Source: Afipia massiliensis
Lineage (GTDB): Bacteria > Pseudomonadota > Alphaproteobacteria > Rhizobiales > Xanthobacteraceae
NCBI RefSeq assembly: GCF_014203115.1
Contig: NZ_JACHIJ010000003.1
Location: 310,001 to 374,000 of the forward strand
Length of the DNA stretch: 64,000 nucleotides
Direction of reading: 5' to 3'
The notes under the pieces: model-generated
The model's database searches: none
What the model saw: only the letters and a program-made list of their open reading frames with translations
What the model was told of the DNA's origin: nothing
In this document: positions 17,921-26,476 of the stretch, one piece after another
How the letters are laid out: the number at the start of each line of letters is the position of its first letter
Numbering within the stretch: the stretch's first letter is position 1
Translations under genes and position numbers: made by a program

Positions 17921-18022
17921 CGTTATCCTGAGGTGCGAGCTTTTGCGAGCCTCGAAGGATGAAGGGCAGGTTATGCCGCTGCCCTTCGAGACGCGGCCAA
18001 GAGGCCGCTCCTCAGGGTGACG
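17921..18022. repeat. Palindromic intergenic repeat, family A (copy 1)
   Basis: The segment opens with ATCCTGAGGTGCGAGC and ends with CTCAGGGTGACGG, with an inner pair TCGAAGGATG / CCCTTCGAGAC. The same arrangement occurs at 32481-32594 and 39399-39499. These are REP-like extragenic palindromes. Confidence 0.8.
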
Positions 18023-18377
18023 GCACATAGCGATGCGGGCTACGATCCACAACAGTCTCGGTCACAAATCGCTTCTGCCATTCTTCTTTCTAATGAGTGA
18101 TCGCGCGCAGCCGGCTTGCAGCAGGTAATTTCGGGTTGGCGGCATCGGCGTCAGTCGTTTCGTTGGCTTCACGGAGCAAGCGGTGCGTCATTATATGGAA
18201 GAGGTGATGCCACGCTCGGTTCGTGTAATTTTCGATGAAAAACAGCACGTTAGTCGGGTTGAGGCAGCTCCCCGCGTCTCCGGAAGCGCCGCGCGGGCTG
18301 ACCCGGATGATGAAACAGTAGGCGGCATGCTGCCGCAGCCGCAGAGTCCCGCGGCAATTGACACGTTCTAAACAATC
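18023..18377. other. Long gene-poor spacer before the aromatic-acid operon
   Basis: Together with its flanks this is a 629-bp interval without a recognisable gene (17889-18517). Short open frames exist on both strands (18090-18392 minus, 100 codons; 18183-18371 plus, 62 codons) but they overlap each other, have no convincing ribosome sites and match no family I know. It could hold a decayed gene or a leader transcript. Confidence 0.4.
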
Positions 18378-18442
18378 TGCATTATATTGCATTAGTCGCC
18401 GAAGAGCGGCAGGAATAACTGCATTATTATTCTAAACATGCA
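18378..18442 (+). promoter_or_regulatory. Candidate BoxR operator: TGCA-N6-TGCA plus further TGCA half-sites
   Basis: TGCA at 18378-18381 and 18388-18391 are separated by six A/T bases. Two more TGCA elements lie at 18420 and 18439. The BzdR/BoxR family is known to bind TGCA repeats. A TTCTAAACA run precedes both groups. The sites lie 76-140 bp before the CoA-ligase gene and would place the ligase and importer under BoxR. Confidence 0.65.
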
Positions 18443-18517
18443 GTCTCCGAGGGGAGGGAAGCCGATGCCTGCGTTCGCAGAACCTGCGGCGGAAGAAATG
18501 CTGGTCGGTGCGCGGCC

Positions 18518-20377
18518 ATGACGGCGGCCACCGCTCATCGTCAGGCCAGCGCGCAGGCTTTGTTCGCCGCGCCGGATATTGTCGCCGAACGCAAACCTGA
18601 CGGAAGCATTTGGCTGAAATCGGCGACGCCGTTGCAGCCGTTCGCGCGCTGTGTCGGCGACTGGCTCGAGCAATGGGCGCGCGACACGCCCGATACGTTT
18701 TTCCTCGCAGAGCGCAGCAGCGCTGATGCGCCGTGGACCAAGCTGACTTATCGCGAAGCGTTGCGGCGGGTGCGCGCGGCGGGCGCCTGGATTCTGGCGC
18801 AGGGTATGAGCGCGGAACGCCCGCTGGTGATTCTTTCAGACAATTCGATCGACCACGCCGTATTCATGCTGGCGGCGATGCACGTCGGCGTGCCGGCGGC
18901 GCCGGTGTCGCCGGCCTATTCGCTGGTCTCGAAGGATTTCGACAAGCTGAAAAGCATGGTCGCACTGCTCGATCCCGGCGCGATCTATGTCTCCAGCGCG
19001 AGGATGTTCGCTCCTGCGTTGAGTGCTATCGCGCCGCTGCACACGGCTATCGTTGTCGCCGGAGATCCGGACGGCTTTGACAATGCGATTGCTTTTTCGT
19101 CGCTGACCGCTGCCGCAGAGACCCCGGATGTCACGCGCGCGTTTGCTGGCGTCGGTCATGACACCATCGCGAAGTTTTTGTTCACGTCGGGTTCGACCGG
19201 CACGCCGAAGGCCGTCATCAACACCCAGCGCATGCTGACCTCGAACCAGGCTGCGAAAATCCAGACCTGGCCGTTTCTCGGCGAGCCCAATCTCACCACG
19301 CTCGACTGGCTGCCGTGGAGCCACACGTTCGGCGCCAATCACAATTTCAACTGCGTGCTGCGCAACGGCGGCACGCTTTACATCGACAGCGGCAAGCCCG
19401 CGCCCGGCCTGTTCGCGCTGTCGCTCGCCAACCTGCGCGATGTGATCCCGACGGTGTATTTCAACGTGCCGCGCGGCTACGACATGCTGATCGCAGCATT
19501 GCGCGAAGACGACGAGTTGCGCCGGCGCTTCTTTTCGCAGGTGAAGTTGCTGTTCTATGCGGGCGCCGCGCTGCCGCAGAATCTCTGGGAAGCGCTGGAG
19601 GCGTTGTCGATCGCGACCGTCGGCCATGCCGTGCCGATGGTGTCGTCATGGGGCTCGACCGAAACCGCGCCGCTGGCGACGGACTGCCATTTCCAGGCGC
19701 CGCGCTCGGGCAATATCGGCGTGCCGATCCCCGGCACCGAAATCAAACTGGTGCCGACAGGCGACAAGCTCGAGGCGCGGGTGCGCGGGCCGAACGTGAC
19801 GCCGGGATACTGGAAAGCGCCCGAGCAGACCGCGAAGGCGTTCGACGCCGACGGCTTCTATCTGATGGGCGACGCGATGATCTTCGCCGATGCCGCGCGC
19901 CCCGAACTCGGCCTGTTTTTCGACGGCCGCGTTGCCGAGGATTTCAAGCTCACATCCGGCACCTGGGTCAGCGTCGGCACGTTGCGCATCGCCGGTATCG
20001 CCGCGCTGGCACCGCTGGCGCAGGACATCGTGGTCGCCGGACATGACAAGGACGACGTCCGCTTTCTGGTGTTTCCGAATATTCCGGCCTGCCGCGCGCT
20101 GGCCAAACTGCCCGACGCCGACGTTGCCGAGGTGCTGCGTGCATCGGTGATCCGCGACGCGGTGGCGCAGGGGCTCGCGCGGCTGAAGGCCAAGGGCGGC
20201 GGCTCGTCGAGCTTCGCCACCCGCGCTTTGCTGCTGGCGGACCTGCCGTCGGTCGACGGCGGCGAGATCACCGACAAGGGTTACATCAACCAGCGCGCGG
20301 TGCAGTCGCGGCGCGCGCCAGACCTCGCAAGGCTCGACGACGACGGATGCGGTGACTGGATCGGATGCCCGGCCTGA
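18518..20377 (+). CDS. Feruloyl-CoA synthase-like aryl-CoA ligase
   Basis: An ANL-superfamily ligase of 619 residues that activates an aromatic acid to its CoA thioester by way of an acyl-adenylate. The P-loop reads FLFTSGSTGTPKAV, followed by WLPWSHTFGANHNF and SSWGSTETAP. The C-terminal region holds FDGRVAEDFKLTSGTWVSVG, which marks the feruloyl-CoA synthase branch. The enoyl-CoA hydratase/aldolase that normally follows feruloyl-CoA synthase is absent from the window, so the real acid may be a benzoate, cinnamate or phenylpropanoid. It lies behind TGCA operators and 81 bp ahead of a dedicated ABC importer. Confidence 0.82.
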   Translation: MTAATAHRQASAQALFAAPDIVAERKPDGSIWLKSATPLQPFARCVGDWLEQWARDTPDTFFLAERSSADAPWTKLTYREALRRVRAAGAWILAQGMSAERPLVILSDNSIDHAVFMLAAMHVGVPAAPVSPAYSLVSKDFDKLKSMVALLDPGAIYVSSARMFAPALSAIAPLHTAIVVAGDPDGFDNAIAFSSLTAAAETPDVTRAFAGVGHDTIAKFLFTSGSTGTPKAVINTQRMLTSNQAAKIQTWPFLGEPNLTTLDWLPWSHTFGANHNFNCVLRNGGTLYIDSGKPAPGLFALSLANLRDVIPTVYFNVPRGYDMLIAALREDDELRRRFFSQVKLLFYAGAALPQNLWEALEALSIATVGHAVPMVSSWGSTETAPLATDCHFQAPRSGNIGVPIPGTEIKLVPTGDKLEARVRGPNVTPGYWKAPEQTAKAFDADGFYLMGDAMIFADAARPELGLFFDGRVAEDFKLTSGTWVSVGTLRIAGIAALAPLAQDIVVAGHDKDDVRFLVFPNIPACRALAKLPDADVAEVLRASVIRDAVAQGLARLKAKGGGSSSFATRALLLADLPSVDGGEITDKGYINQRAVQSRRAPDLARLDDDGCGDWIGCPA

Positions 20378-20458
20378 TGGGCACAAGGTCCATCTTGAAA
20401 ACAGCGGGCTATGCGTGCTGCAATCGGATTCAAACATAAAAACGAGAGGGAGACGTCT

Positions 20459-21658
20459 ATGTCCAAGATTTTGAAGGTGAGCCGCCGGACGCTGCTGTCC
20501 GGCGCGGCTGGCGCCGCGACACTCGCCGTGACGCCGCGCCTGTTCAGCCCGGCGATCGCGCAGAATGCGCCGCTGAAGGTGGGTCTGATGCTGCCGTATA
20601 CCGGCACATTCGCGAAGCTCGGCCAGTTCATCGATAACGGCTTCGAGCTTTACTATCAGCAGAAGGGTCTCAAGCTCGGCGGTCGCGAGGTGACGTTCGT
20701 CAAGGTGGACGATGAATCCAAGCCGGAAGCAGCGACCGACAACATGAACCGCCTGGTCGGGCGCGAGAAGGTCGACGTTGTGGTCGGCACGGTGCATTCC
20801 GGCGTCGCCATGGCGATGGTCAAGGTGGCCCGCGACACCAAGACCATGCTCATTATTCCGAACGCGGGGGCCAACGACGCCACCGGCGCGCTGTGCGCGC
20901 CGAACGTGTTCCGCACCTCGTTCTCGAACTGGCAGACAACCTATCCCGCCGGCAAGGTGCTGGTCGATGCCGGCGTCAAGAACGTGGTCACCATCACCTG
21001 GCGCTACACCGCCGGCGCGGAAATGATCAGCGCGTTCTCGGAGAACTTCACCAAGTCCGGCGGCAAGATCGTCGAGGACCTGACGCTGCCGTTCCCCGAA
21101 GTGGAATTCCAGGCGCTCATCACCCGCATCGCCACATTGAAGCCCGACGCGGTGTTCTCGTTCTTTGCCGGCGGCGGTGCTGTGAAGTTCGTCAAGGATT
21201 ACGCGGCGGCGGGCCTCAACAAGACCATTCCGCTGTACGGCGCGGGTTTCCTTACCGACGGCACCCTTGCGGCGCAGGGCGAGGCGGCCAACGGCATCAA
21301 GACCACGCTGCACTATGCGGACAATCTCGATCACCCGGCCAACGTCGCCTTCCTGAAGGCGTTCAAGGCCAAGACCGGCCTCGACGGCGACATCTACGCC
21401 GTGCAGGGCTATGACGCAGCGGCGCTGTTCGACATCGGTCTTACGGCGGTCGGCGGCGATGCCAAGGCGCAAGACAAGATGATCGCGGCAATGGGAGCAG
21501 CGAAGATCGACTCCCCGCGCGGGCCGCTGAGTTTCAACAAGGCACACAACCCGATCCAGAACATCTATCTGCGCGAGGTGCGCAACGGCCGCAACGAAAT
21601 GGTGTCGATCGCGCAGGCCAGCGTCAACGATCCGGCACGCGGCTGCAAGATGACGTAA
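20459..21658 (+). CDS. Branched-chain-type ABC transporter substrate-binding protein
   Basis: A 399-residue periplasmic receptor of the Leu/Ile/Val-binding (type I, PBP1) family. The N-terminus SRRTLLSGAAGAATLA with cleavage near AIAQNAPL looks like a twin-arginine signal. The mature part opens KVGLMLPYTGTFAKLG and contains VDVVVGTVHSG and NVFRTSFSNWQ. Homologues beside aromatic degradation genes bind benzoates and related acids rather than amino acids, and the position between a CoA ligase and LivHMGF-like genes points the same way. The ATG at 20459 follows a strong GAGGGAGA site. The ligand is not known. Confidence 0.88.
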   Translation: MSKILKVSRRTLLSGAAGAATLAVTPRLFSPAIAQNAPLKVGLMLPYTGTFAKLGQFIDNGFELYYQQKGLKLGGREVTFVKVDDESKPEAATDNMNRLVGREKVDVVVGTVHSGVAMAMVKVARDTKTMLIIPNAGANDATGALCAPNVFRTSFSNWQTTYPAGKVLVDAGVKNVVTITWRYTAGAEMISAFSENFTKSGGKIVEDLTLPFPEVEFQALITRIATLKPDAVFSFFAGGGAVKFVKDYAAAGLNKTIPLYGAGFLTDGTLAAQGEAANGIKTTLHYADNLDHPANVAFLKAFKAKTGLDGDIYAVQGYDAAALFDIGLTAVGGDAKAQDKMIAAMGAAKIDSPRGPLSFNKAHNPIQNIYLREVRNGRNEMVSIAQASVNDPARGCKMT

Positions 21659-21688
21659 GGCGTTGCTTCCGGCGTATTAGTCGGAGTT

Positions 21689-21811
21689 CGTCATGCCCGG
21701 GCATAGCCGTTCGAAGAACGGCGTTCTAAAAGAACGCCTATGTCCCGGGCATCCACGCCTTCCATGATGGTGCCCAAGACGTGGATGGCCGGGACAAGCC
21801 CGGCCATGACG
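21689..21811. repeat. Palindromic intergenic repeat, family B (copy 1)
   Basis: The element opens with CGTCATGCCCGGGCATAGC and closes with GGGACAAGCCCGGCCATGAC, with ATCCACG / GTGGATG inside. Related copies lie at 30581-30665 and 34099-34184. It sits inside the ligase-importer operon, between the binding-protein and first permease genes, and could set differential mRNA stability there. Confidence 0.8.
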
Positions 21812-21872
21812 GTGAGGCATTCACTTGCAACGTTAGTCTTCACTTTTGCGATTCTCGACAGGATTCTTCGCG

Positions 21873-22745
21873 ATGGATTTCGTAACCCTCGGCGTTCAGC
21901 TTCTGAATGCCATTCAGTACGGGACGGTCCTGTTTCTCGTCGCCAGCGGGCTGACGCTGGTGTTCGGCATTCTCGGTGTCATCAATCTCGCGCACGGCGC
22001 GTTCTATATGCTGGGCGCTTATCTCGCCTACTGGATCGCGGCCTATACCGGCAGCTTCTGGGTCGCCGTCGTCGGAGGTGTTGCCGTCGCCTTCGTCGTC
22101 GGGCTGCTGCTGGAGAACGTTTTCATCCGCAGGCTCTATGGACGCGATCATCTGGCGCAGGTGCTGCTCTCCTTCGGCCTGATCCTTGTCATCGATGAAG
22201 TCCGGCAACTGCTGTTCGGCAAGGACGTGCATTCGGTGCTGCCGCCGGAAGGGCTGCGCGGCGCGATCCAGCTCACCGACAATCTGTCCTATCCGGTCTA
22301 TAGGCTCGCGATCTGCGTGTTCTGTCTCGTGGCCGCTGCGATCATCTTCCTCGTCATCACGCGCACAAAAATCGGCATGATCGTGCGCGCCGGTGCCGAG
22401 AACCGCGAGATGACCCGCACGCTCGGCATCAATTTCGACACGGTGAACCGTTACGTGTTCGCGGTCGGCATTGCGCTGGCGGCGCTTGGCGGCATCGTCG
22501 TCGCGCCCATCTCGACCGTCTATCCCGGCATGGGCGACAGCATGCTCATTCTGTCCTTCGTCGTGGTCGTGCTCGGCGGCATCGGTTCGATCGGCGGCGC
22601 GGCGATCGGCGCGCTGCTGATCGGTCTCACCGATACGTTCGGCAAGGTGTTCTTCCCGAGCGTCTCGAGCGTTCTGATTTACGTGCTGATGGCGGCTGTG
22701 TTGTTGTGGCGCCCGAACGGCATTCTCGGCCGGCGGGAGATCTAA
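21873..22745 (+). CDS. Branched-chain-type ABC transporter permease (LivH-like)
   Basis: A 290-residue inner-membrane permease with about eight helices. The opening LLNAIQYGTVLFLVASGLTLVFG and INLAHGAFYMLGAY are characteristic of LivH. The late GGIGSIGGAAIGALLIG forms the loop that contacts the ATPases. ATG 21873 (MDFVTLG) follows AGGA; an upstream in-frame start adds only non-conserved residues. It forms the transmembrane pore with the LivM-like protein encoded 35 bp downstream. Confidence 0.9.
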   Translation: MDFVTLGVQLLNAIQYGTVLFLVASGLTLVFGILGVINLAHGAFYMLGAYLAYWIAAYTGSFWVAVVGGVAVAFVVGLLLENVFIRRLYGRDHLAQVLLSFGLILVIDEVRQLLFGKDVHSVLPPEGLRGAIQLTDNLSYPVYRLAICVFCLVAAAIIFLVITRTKIGMIVRAGAENREMTRTLGINFDTVNRYVFAVGIALAALGGIVVAPISTVYPGMGDSMLILSFVVVVLGGIGSIGGAAIGALLIGLTDTFGKVFFPSVSSVLIYVLMAAVLLWRPNGILGRREI

Positions 22746-22746
22746 C

Positions 22747-22769
22747 CATGATCCCGAAAGCAGATCATG
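22747..22769. repeat. Short CATGATC/GATCATG hairpin in the livH-livM gap
   Basis: CATGATC (22747-22753) and GATCATG (22763-22769) flank a nine-base loop beginning CCGAAAG. It looks like a shortened form of the repeat at 42898-42946. It ends just before the livM ribosome site. Confidence 0.45.
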
Positions 22770-22780
22770 CGGAGCAACAC

Positions 22781-23794
22781 ATGAGCACGCAACGCGATCC
22801 GCGTGCGTGGCTGGTGCCGGGCGTCCTGTTAGCGCTGGCAATCGCGCTGCCGTTCGTCGCGCCGACTTACTACGTGCAGTTCATCAGCAAGGCGCTGATC
22901 ATGGGCATCCTGGCGATGTCGCTCAATCTCGTGGTCGGCTATGGCGGGCTGGTGAGCCTGTGCCACGCGGCGTTCTTCGGCATCGCTGGTTACGCGCTGG
23001 CGCTGGCCTCGCCGAAATATGATCCGGCTTCGCTGTGGTGGACGCTGCCGCTCGCCGTCGCGGCATCGGCGGCGGTGGCCGCCGTGATCGGCTCGCTGGC
23101 GCTGCGCACCCGCGGCATCTACTTCATCATGGTGACACTGGCGTTCGGCGAGATGCTGTTCTTTTTCTTTCATGACAGCAAGTTCGCCGGCGGCTCGGAC
23201 GGCGCCTTCATCTACAACAAGCCGTCGATGATGCTGGGCAACATCACGCTGCTCGATCTCGAAAAGCCGCTGGTTTACTATTTCGTGGTGCTGGCCGTGC
23301 TGGTGGCGGTGATCGCGCTGCTGACAATGATCGTGCGCTCGCCGTTCGGTCATGCGCTGGCGGCAGCCCGCGACAATGAACGCCGGGCCCGCGCGCTCGG
23401 CTTTCCGGTGTTCCGCGTGCGGCTGACCGCGTTCGTGATCTCGGGTGCGATTGCGGGCATCGCCGGATATTTCGCCGCCGCTCAATTCGGCTTTGTCGCC
23501 CCGCAGATGCTGGGCTGGCATCTGTCGGCAACGGTGCTGGTCATGGTGCTGATCGGCGGTCAGCGCTCGGTCGCGGGGCCGCTGGTCGGCGCGCTGGTGT
23601 TGATCGGGCTGGAGGAAGTGTTGAAAGCCACTACCGAACACTGGAAGCTCGCGGAAGGCCTGATCGTGATCCTGATCGTGCTGATGCTACCTAATGGCGT
23701 GCGCGATCTGCTGAAGATGGTGCTGAGATCGCCGGAGGATCGCCCGCAGCCGCGCGCGGATGCAAAGCCGATGACGGAGGCGGATCATGGCTGA
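22781..23794 (+). CDS. Branched-chain-type ABC transporter permease (LivM-like)
   Basis: A 337-residue permease that pairs with the LivH-like subunit. LivM features include MGILAMSLNLVVGYGGLVSLCHAAFFGIAGY and the coupling-loop segment SPFGHALAAARDNERRARALG. GGQRSVAGPLVGAL closes the membrane domain. The ATG at 22781 has a GGAG site seven bases upstream; ATG 22748 is in frame but lies within a hairpin. Its 3' end overlaps the start of the ATPase gene by eight bases, indicating translational coupling. Confidence 0.9.
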   Translation: MSTQRDPRAWLVPGVLLALAIALPFVAPTYYVQFISKALIMGILAMSLNLVVGYGGLVSLCHAAFFGIAGYALALASPKYDPASLWWTLPLAVAASAAVAAVIGSLALRTRGIYFIMVTLAFGEMLFFFFHDSKFAGGSDGAFIYNKPSMMLGNITLLDLEKPLVYYFVVLAVLVAVIALLTMIVRSPFGHALAAARDNERRARALGFPVFRVRLTAFVISGAIAGIAGYFAAAQFGFVAPQMLGWHLSATVLVMVLIGGQRSVAGPLVGALVLIGLEEVLKATTEHWKLAEGLIVILIVLMLPNGVRDLLKMVLRSPEDRPQPRADAKPMTEADHG

Positions 23795-24572
23795 CAATGC
23801 ACAGGTCGCCTTGCGCGCCGAGGGCCTGAGAAAACATTTCGGCGGCCTCACCGCCGTTTCAGATGTCTCGCTCGACGTACACACCGGCGAAATTCACGCC
23901 GTGATCGGGCCGAACGGCGCCGGCAAGTCGACCCTGATCAACCTGCTATCCGGCGATCTCACGCCGAGTGCGGGAGAAATCATGATCGGTGGCCAAAATT
24001 CTTCTGGATTTGGTGACATCACCCGCCTTGCGCCGGATCGTCGTGCACGCGCCGGGCTCGGCCGTTCGTATCAGAAGACCACGATCTTCCCGCAGTTCAG
24101 CGCACAGGAGAACGTGCGGCTGGCGGCGCAGGCCCATGCCGCGTCGCCGCTGAAAATGTTCGGCAATGTGACGTCCGATGCCGACGTCAATCGGCGCACA
24201 AGCGAGGCGCTGGAGCAGGCGGGACTTCTGGCGCGCGCGCAGATGACCGCGACGCATCTGTCCCACGGCGAGCAGCGTCAATTGGAGATCGCCATGGTGC
24301 TGGCGACGCAGCCGCGAATTATCCTGCTCGACGAGCCGCTCGCGGGCATGGGCCAATCCGAGGCACGCAAGGTGGTCGACCTAATTGCATCGCTGAAGAA
24401 GGGCCGCGCGGTGCTGGTGGTCGAGCACGACATGGACGCGGTGTTCGAGCTGGCGGATCGTCTCACGGTGATGGCGGACGGCCATGTCATCGCCAGCGGT
24501 TTGCCGCAGGATGTCCGCGTCGATCCGGCGGTGCGGCTCGCCTATCTCGGCGTTGAGGAGGACGCGGCATGA
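23787..24572 (+). CDS. Branched-chain-type ABC transporter ATPase (LivG-like)
   Basis: A 261-residue nucleotide-binding subunit. It shows Walker A in GPNGAGKST, the LivG-type signature LSHGEQRQLEIAM, Walker B in IILLDEPLAGM, and the switch His in VEHDMDAV. The longer insertion between Walker A and the signature is normal for LivG. The gene overlaps both neighbours (ATGG at the livM end, ATGA at the livF start), so the importer is made as one translationally coupled block. Confidence 0.92.
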   Translation: MADNAQVALRAEGLRKHFGGLTAVSDVSLDVHTGEIHAVIGPNGAGKSTLINLLSGDLTPSAGEIMIGGQNSSGFGDITRLAPDRRARAGLGRSYQKTTIFPQFSAQENVRLAAQAHAASPLKMFGNVTSDADVNRRTSEALEQAGLLARAQMTATHLSHGEQRQLEIAMVLATQPRIILLDEPLAGMGQSEARKVVDLIASLKKGRAVLVVEHDMDAVFELADRLTVMADGHVIASGLPQDVRVDPAVRLAYLGVEEDAA

Positions 24573-25279
24573 GCGCGCTCCTTGAAGTGCAGAAGCTCGA
24601 AGCATTCTACGGCGCAGGGCAGGTACTGCATGGCATCGCGCTCTCGGTTGCGCGCGGTGAACAGGTGGCGCTGCTCGGCCGCAACGGCATGGGCAAGACC
24701 ACGCTGTTGCGATCGCTGATGGGGCTTGTCGCCGACCGGCGCGGCCAGATCAATCTCAACGGCCGCGACATCATGCGCGCGGCCCCCGAAGCGATTGCGC
24801 GCGCGGGCGTGGCGCTGGTGCCGGAAGGCCGCGGTGTGTTCGGCTCGCTGTCGGTGGTGGAAAATCTCGTGATGGCGGCGCGGCCCGGCATCGACGGACG
24901 CCGCGCGTGGACGTTGGAGAAGATCTACGACTTGTTTCCACGCCTTCATGCGCGCCGCGCCAACGGCGGGCAGCAACTCTCCGGCGGCGAACAACAGATG
25001 TTGACTATCGGCCGGGCGCTGATGACCAATCCCGATCTGATCCTGATCGACGAGGCCACCGAAGGTCTTGCGCCACTCGTTGCAAAGGACATCTGGCGCA
25101 CCCTCGGCATCATTCGCAGCGAAGGTGTTGCAACCATCGTGGTCGATAAGGATTTCAGGTCTCTTTCTCGGATCGCCGACCGCATGGTGATGCTGTCGAA
25201 GGGCACGGTGGTGTTCGATGGTACGCCGGCTGCGTTGGCGGAGAAACAGGATCTGCTAGAGCAGCATCTGGGGGTTTAG
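24569..25279 (+). CDS. Branched-chain-type ABC transporter ATPase (LivF-like)
   Basis: The second ATPase of the importer, 236 residues. Walker A is GRNGMGKTT, the signature LSGGEQQMLTIGRAL, and Walker B LILIDEATEGL. In the position after Walker B the usual His-containing VEQ/VEH motif reads VVDKDF, so the switch His is replaced; such variation is tolerated in LivF because the partner supplies a complete site. It ends the importer block and is followed by a strong hairpin. Confidence 0.9.
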   Translation: MSALLEVQKLEAFYGAGQVLHGIALSVARGEQVALLGRNGMGKTTLLRSLMGLVADRRGQINLNGRDIMRAAPEAIARAGVALVPEGRGVFGSLSVVENLVMAARPGIDGRRAWTLEKIYDLFPRLHARRANGGQQLSGGEQQMLTIGRALMTNPDLILIDEATEGLAPLVAKDIWRTLGIIRSEGVATIVVDKDFRSLSRIADRMVMLSKGTVVFDGTPAALAEKQDLLEQHLGV

Positions 25280-25324
25280 CCAGTCCGGCCCATAGATGGC
25301 CGGCGGGCCAGAATCGGACTGGCT
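25278..25324 (+). terminator. Stem-loop after the importer operon
   Basis: AGCCAGTCCG (25278-25287) pairs perfectly with CGGACTGGCT (25315-25324), and an inner GGCCC/GGGCC pair extends the structure. It begins inside the livF stop codon. There is no U tract; it may end or stabilise the importer mRNA. Confidence 0.5.
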
Positions 25325-25369
25325 TGTCGGCGGTGTCCTGCTATCGTTCTGCAAGCGGGGTTGACGCAC

Positions 25370-26476
25370 ATGCAGATCGCCGACGTTCGCGCACACCACA
25401 TCCGTATCCCTTATGACGCTGGCGTGGCGAGTTTCAAGCAGGGCGCTTCGGCCATTGCTGCGGTGGATATCGTCCTTGTCGAAGTCTCAACCGATGCGGG
25501 GCTGACCGGCTGGGGCGATGCCTGGGGTTACGTTTGCCCCCGCTCGACGGCGACCGCTATCGACGAGATGATCGCGCCGCAAGCCAGGGGCCTTGAAGTC
25601 CCTGATGCGGTAGGCATTCCCGCTTTCATGGAGCGCATCCAGCGTAACCTGCATCTGTTCGGCCGTTACGGCATCACGATGTTCGCGATCTCCGGCCTCG
25701 ATATCGCATTGTGGGATATTGCCGCGCGGGTGCAGGGCGAGCCGTTGCATCGCCTGATCGGTGCGCGCAAGCGAGCGCGGATTCCCGCCTACGCAAGCCT
25801 GCTCAAGATCGGCAAGCCCGATCTGGTTGCACAAGAGTGCGAAGCGGCGCTGCGGCGCGGCTACCCGGCCATCAAGCTCCATGAGACCACGGTGCCGCCG
25901 GTCTTTGCGGCGCGGCAGGCGATCGGCGCGAACATTCCGCTGATGGTCGACATGAACTGCCCGATGGATGGAGCGACTGCGATCGCGTTCGCTCATGAAT
26001 GCCAGGCGGCTGCGCCCTTGTTTCTCGAGGAGCCGGTTTGGCCGCCGGAGGATTTCACAACCTTGGCGGAGGTCCGCAAGAAAGGTGGGCTCGATCTCGC
26101 CGCGGGCGAGAATGCGTGCACCTTTTATCAGTTCCGCCAGATGCTGGCGGCGGGCGCGGCCGGCTTTGCGCAGCCCTCGGTTATCAAGGTCGGCGGCGTC
26201 ACGGAATATCTGAAGGTTGTCGCGCTGGCCGATGAGCTGGGCATCAGGCTCGCGCCCCACTCCCCCTATTTCGGGCCGGGCTTTCTTGCGACCCTTCAAC
26301 TCATGTCGCTTCGCGATGACGGCACGTTCGTCGAAGTCTTTTACATGAACCGCACCGCATGTCTTTGGCGGGGCCGTATCGATGTCGATGCGGCGGGCAC
26401 CATCGCGGTGCCTGACGGGCCGGGGCTGGGCTATGAGCCGGACAGGGACGTCATGGAGCGTTACCGCGTGACGTGA
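25370..26476 (+). CDS. Enolase-superfamily protein (mandelate racemase/muconate lactonising type)
   Basis: A 368-residue protein with the N-terminal capping domain and C-terminal barrel of the mandelate racemase group. Metal ligands are visible as Asp194 (VDMN), Glu220 (LEEP) and Glu247 (GEN). The usual KxK acid-base pair reads Lys169-Leu-His171, and the Asp that normally partners the catalytic His297 (APHSPYFG) is Ser270 in QPSVIKVGG. The chemistry therefore probably departs from classical racemases or dehydratases. It follows the aromatic-acid importer by 90 bp across a hairpin. The gene overlaps the convergent unknown gene by 16 bases. Substrate unknown. Confidence 0.78.
   Translation: MQIADVRAHHIRIPYDAGVASFKQGASAIAAVDIVLVEVSTDAGLTGWGDAWGYVCPRSTATAIDEMIAPQARGLEVPDAVGIPAFMERIQRNLHLFGRYGITMFAISGLDIALWDIAARVQGEPLHRLIGARKRARIPAYASLLKIGKPDLVAQECEAALRRGYPAIKLHETTVPPVFAARQAIGANIPLMVDMNCPMDGATAIAFAHECQAAAPLFLEEPVWPPEDFTTLAEVRKKGGLDLAAGENACTFYQFRQMLAAGAAGFAQPSVIKVGGVTEYLKVVALADELGIRLAPHSPYFGPGFLATLQLMSLRDDGTFVEVFYMNRTACLWRGRIDVDAAGTIAVPDGPGLGYEPDRDVMERYRVT

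Noticed and set aside
18090..18392. 100-codon minus-strand frame in the long spacer
   Set aside because: There is no ribosome site, no family match, and its start would lie in the TGCA operator. I describe the spacer as gene-poor instead.
19646..21547. 633-codon minus-strand frame
   Set aside because: It spans two real plus-strand genes and their spacer; the composition is that of a codon shadow.
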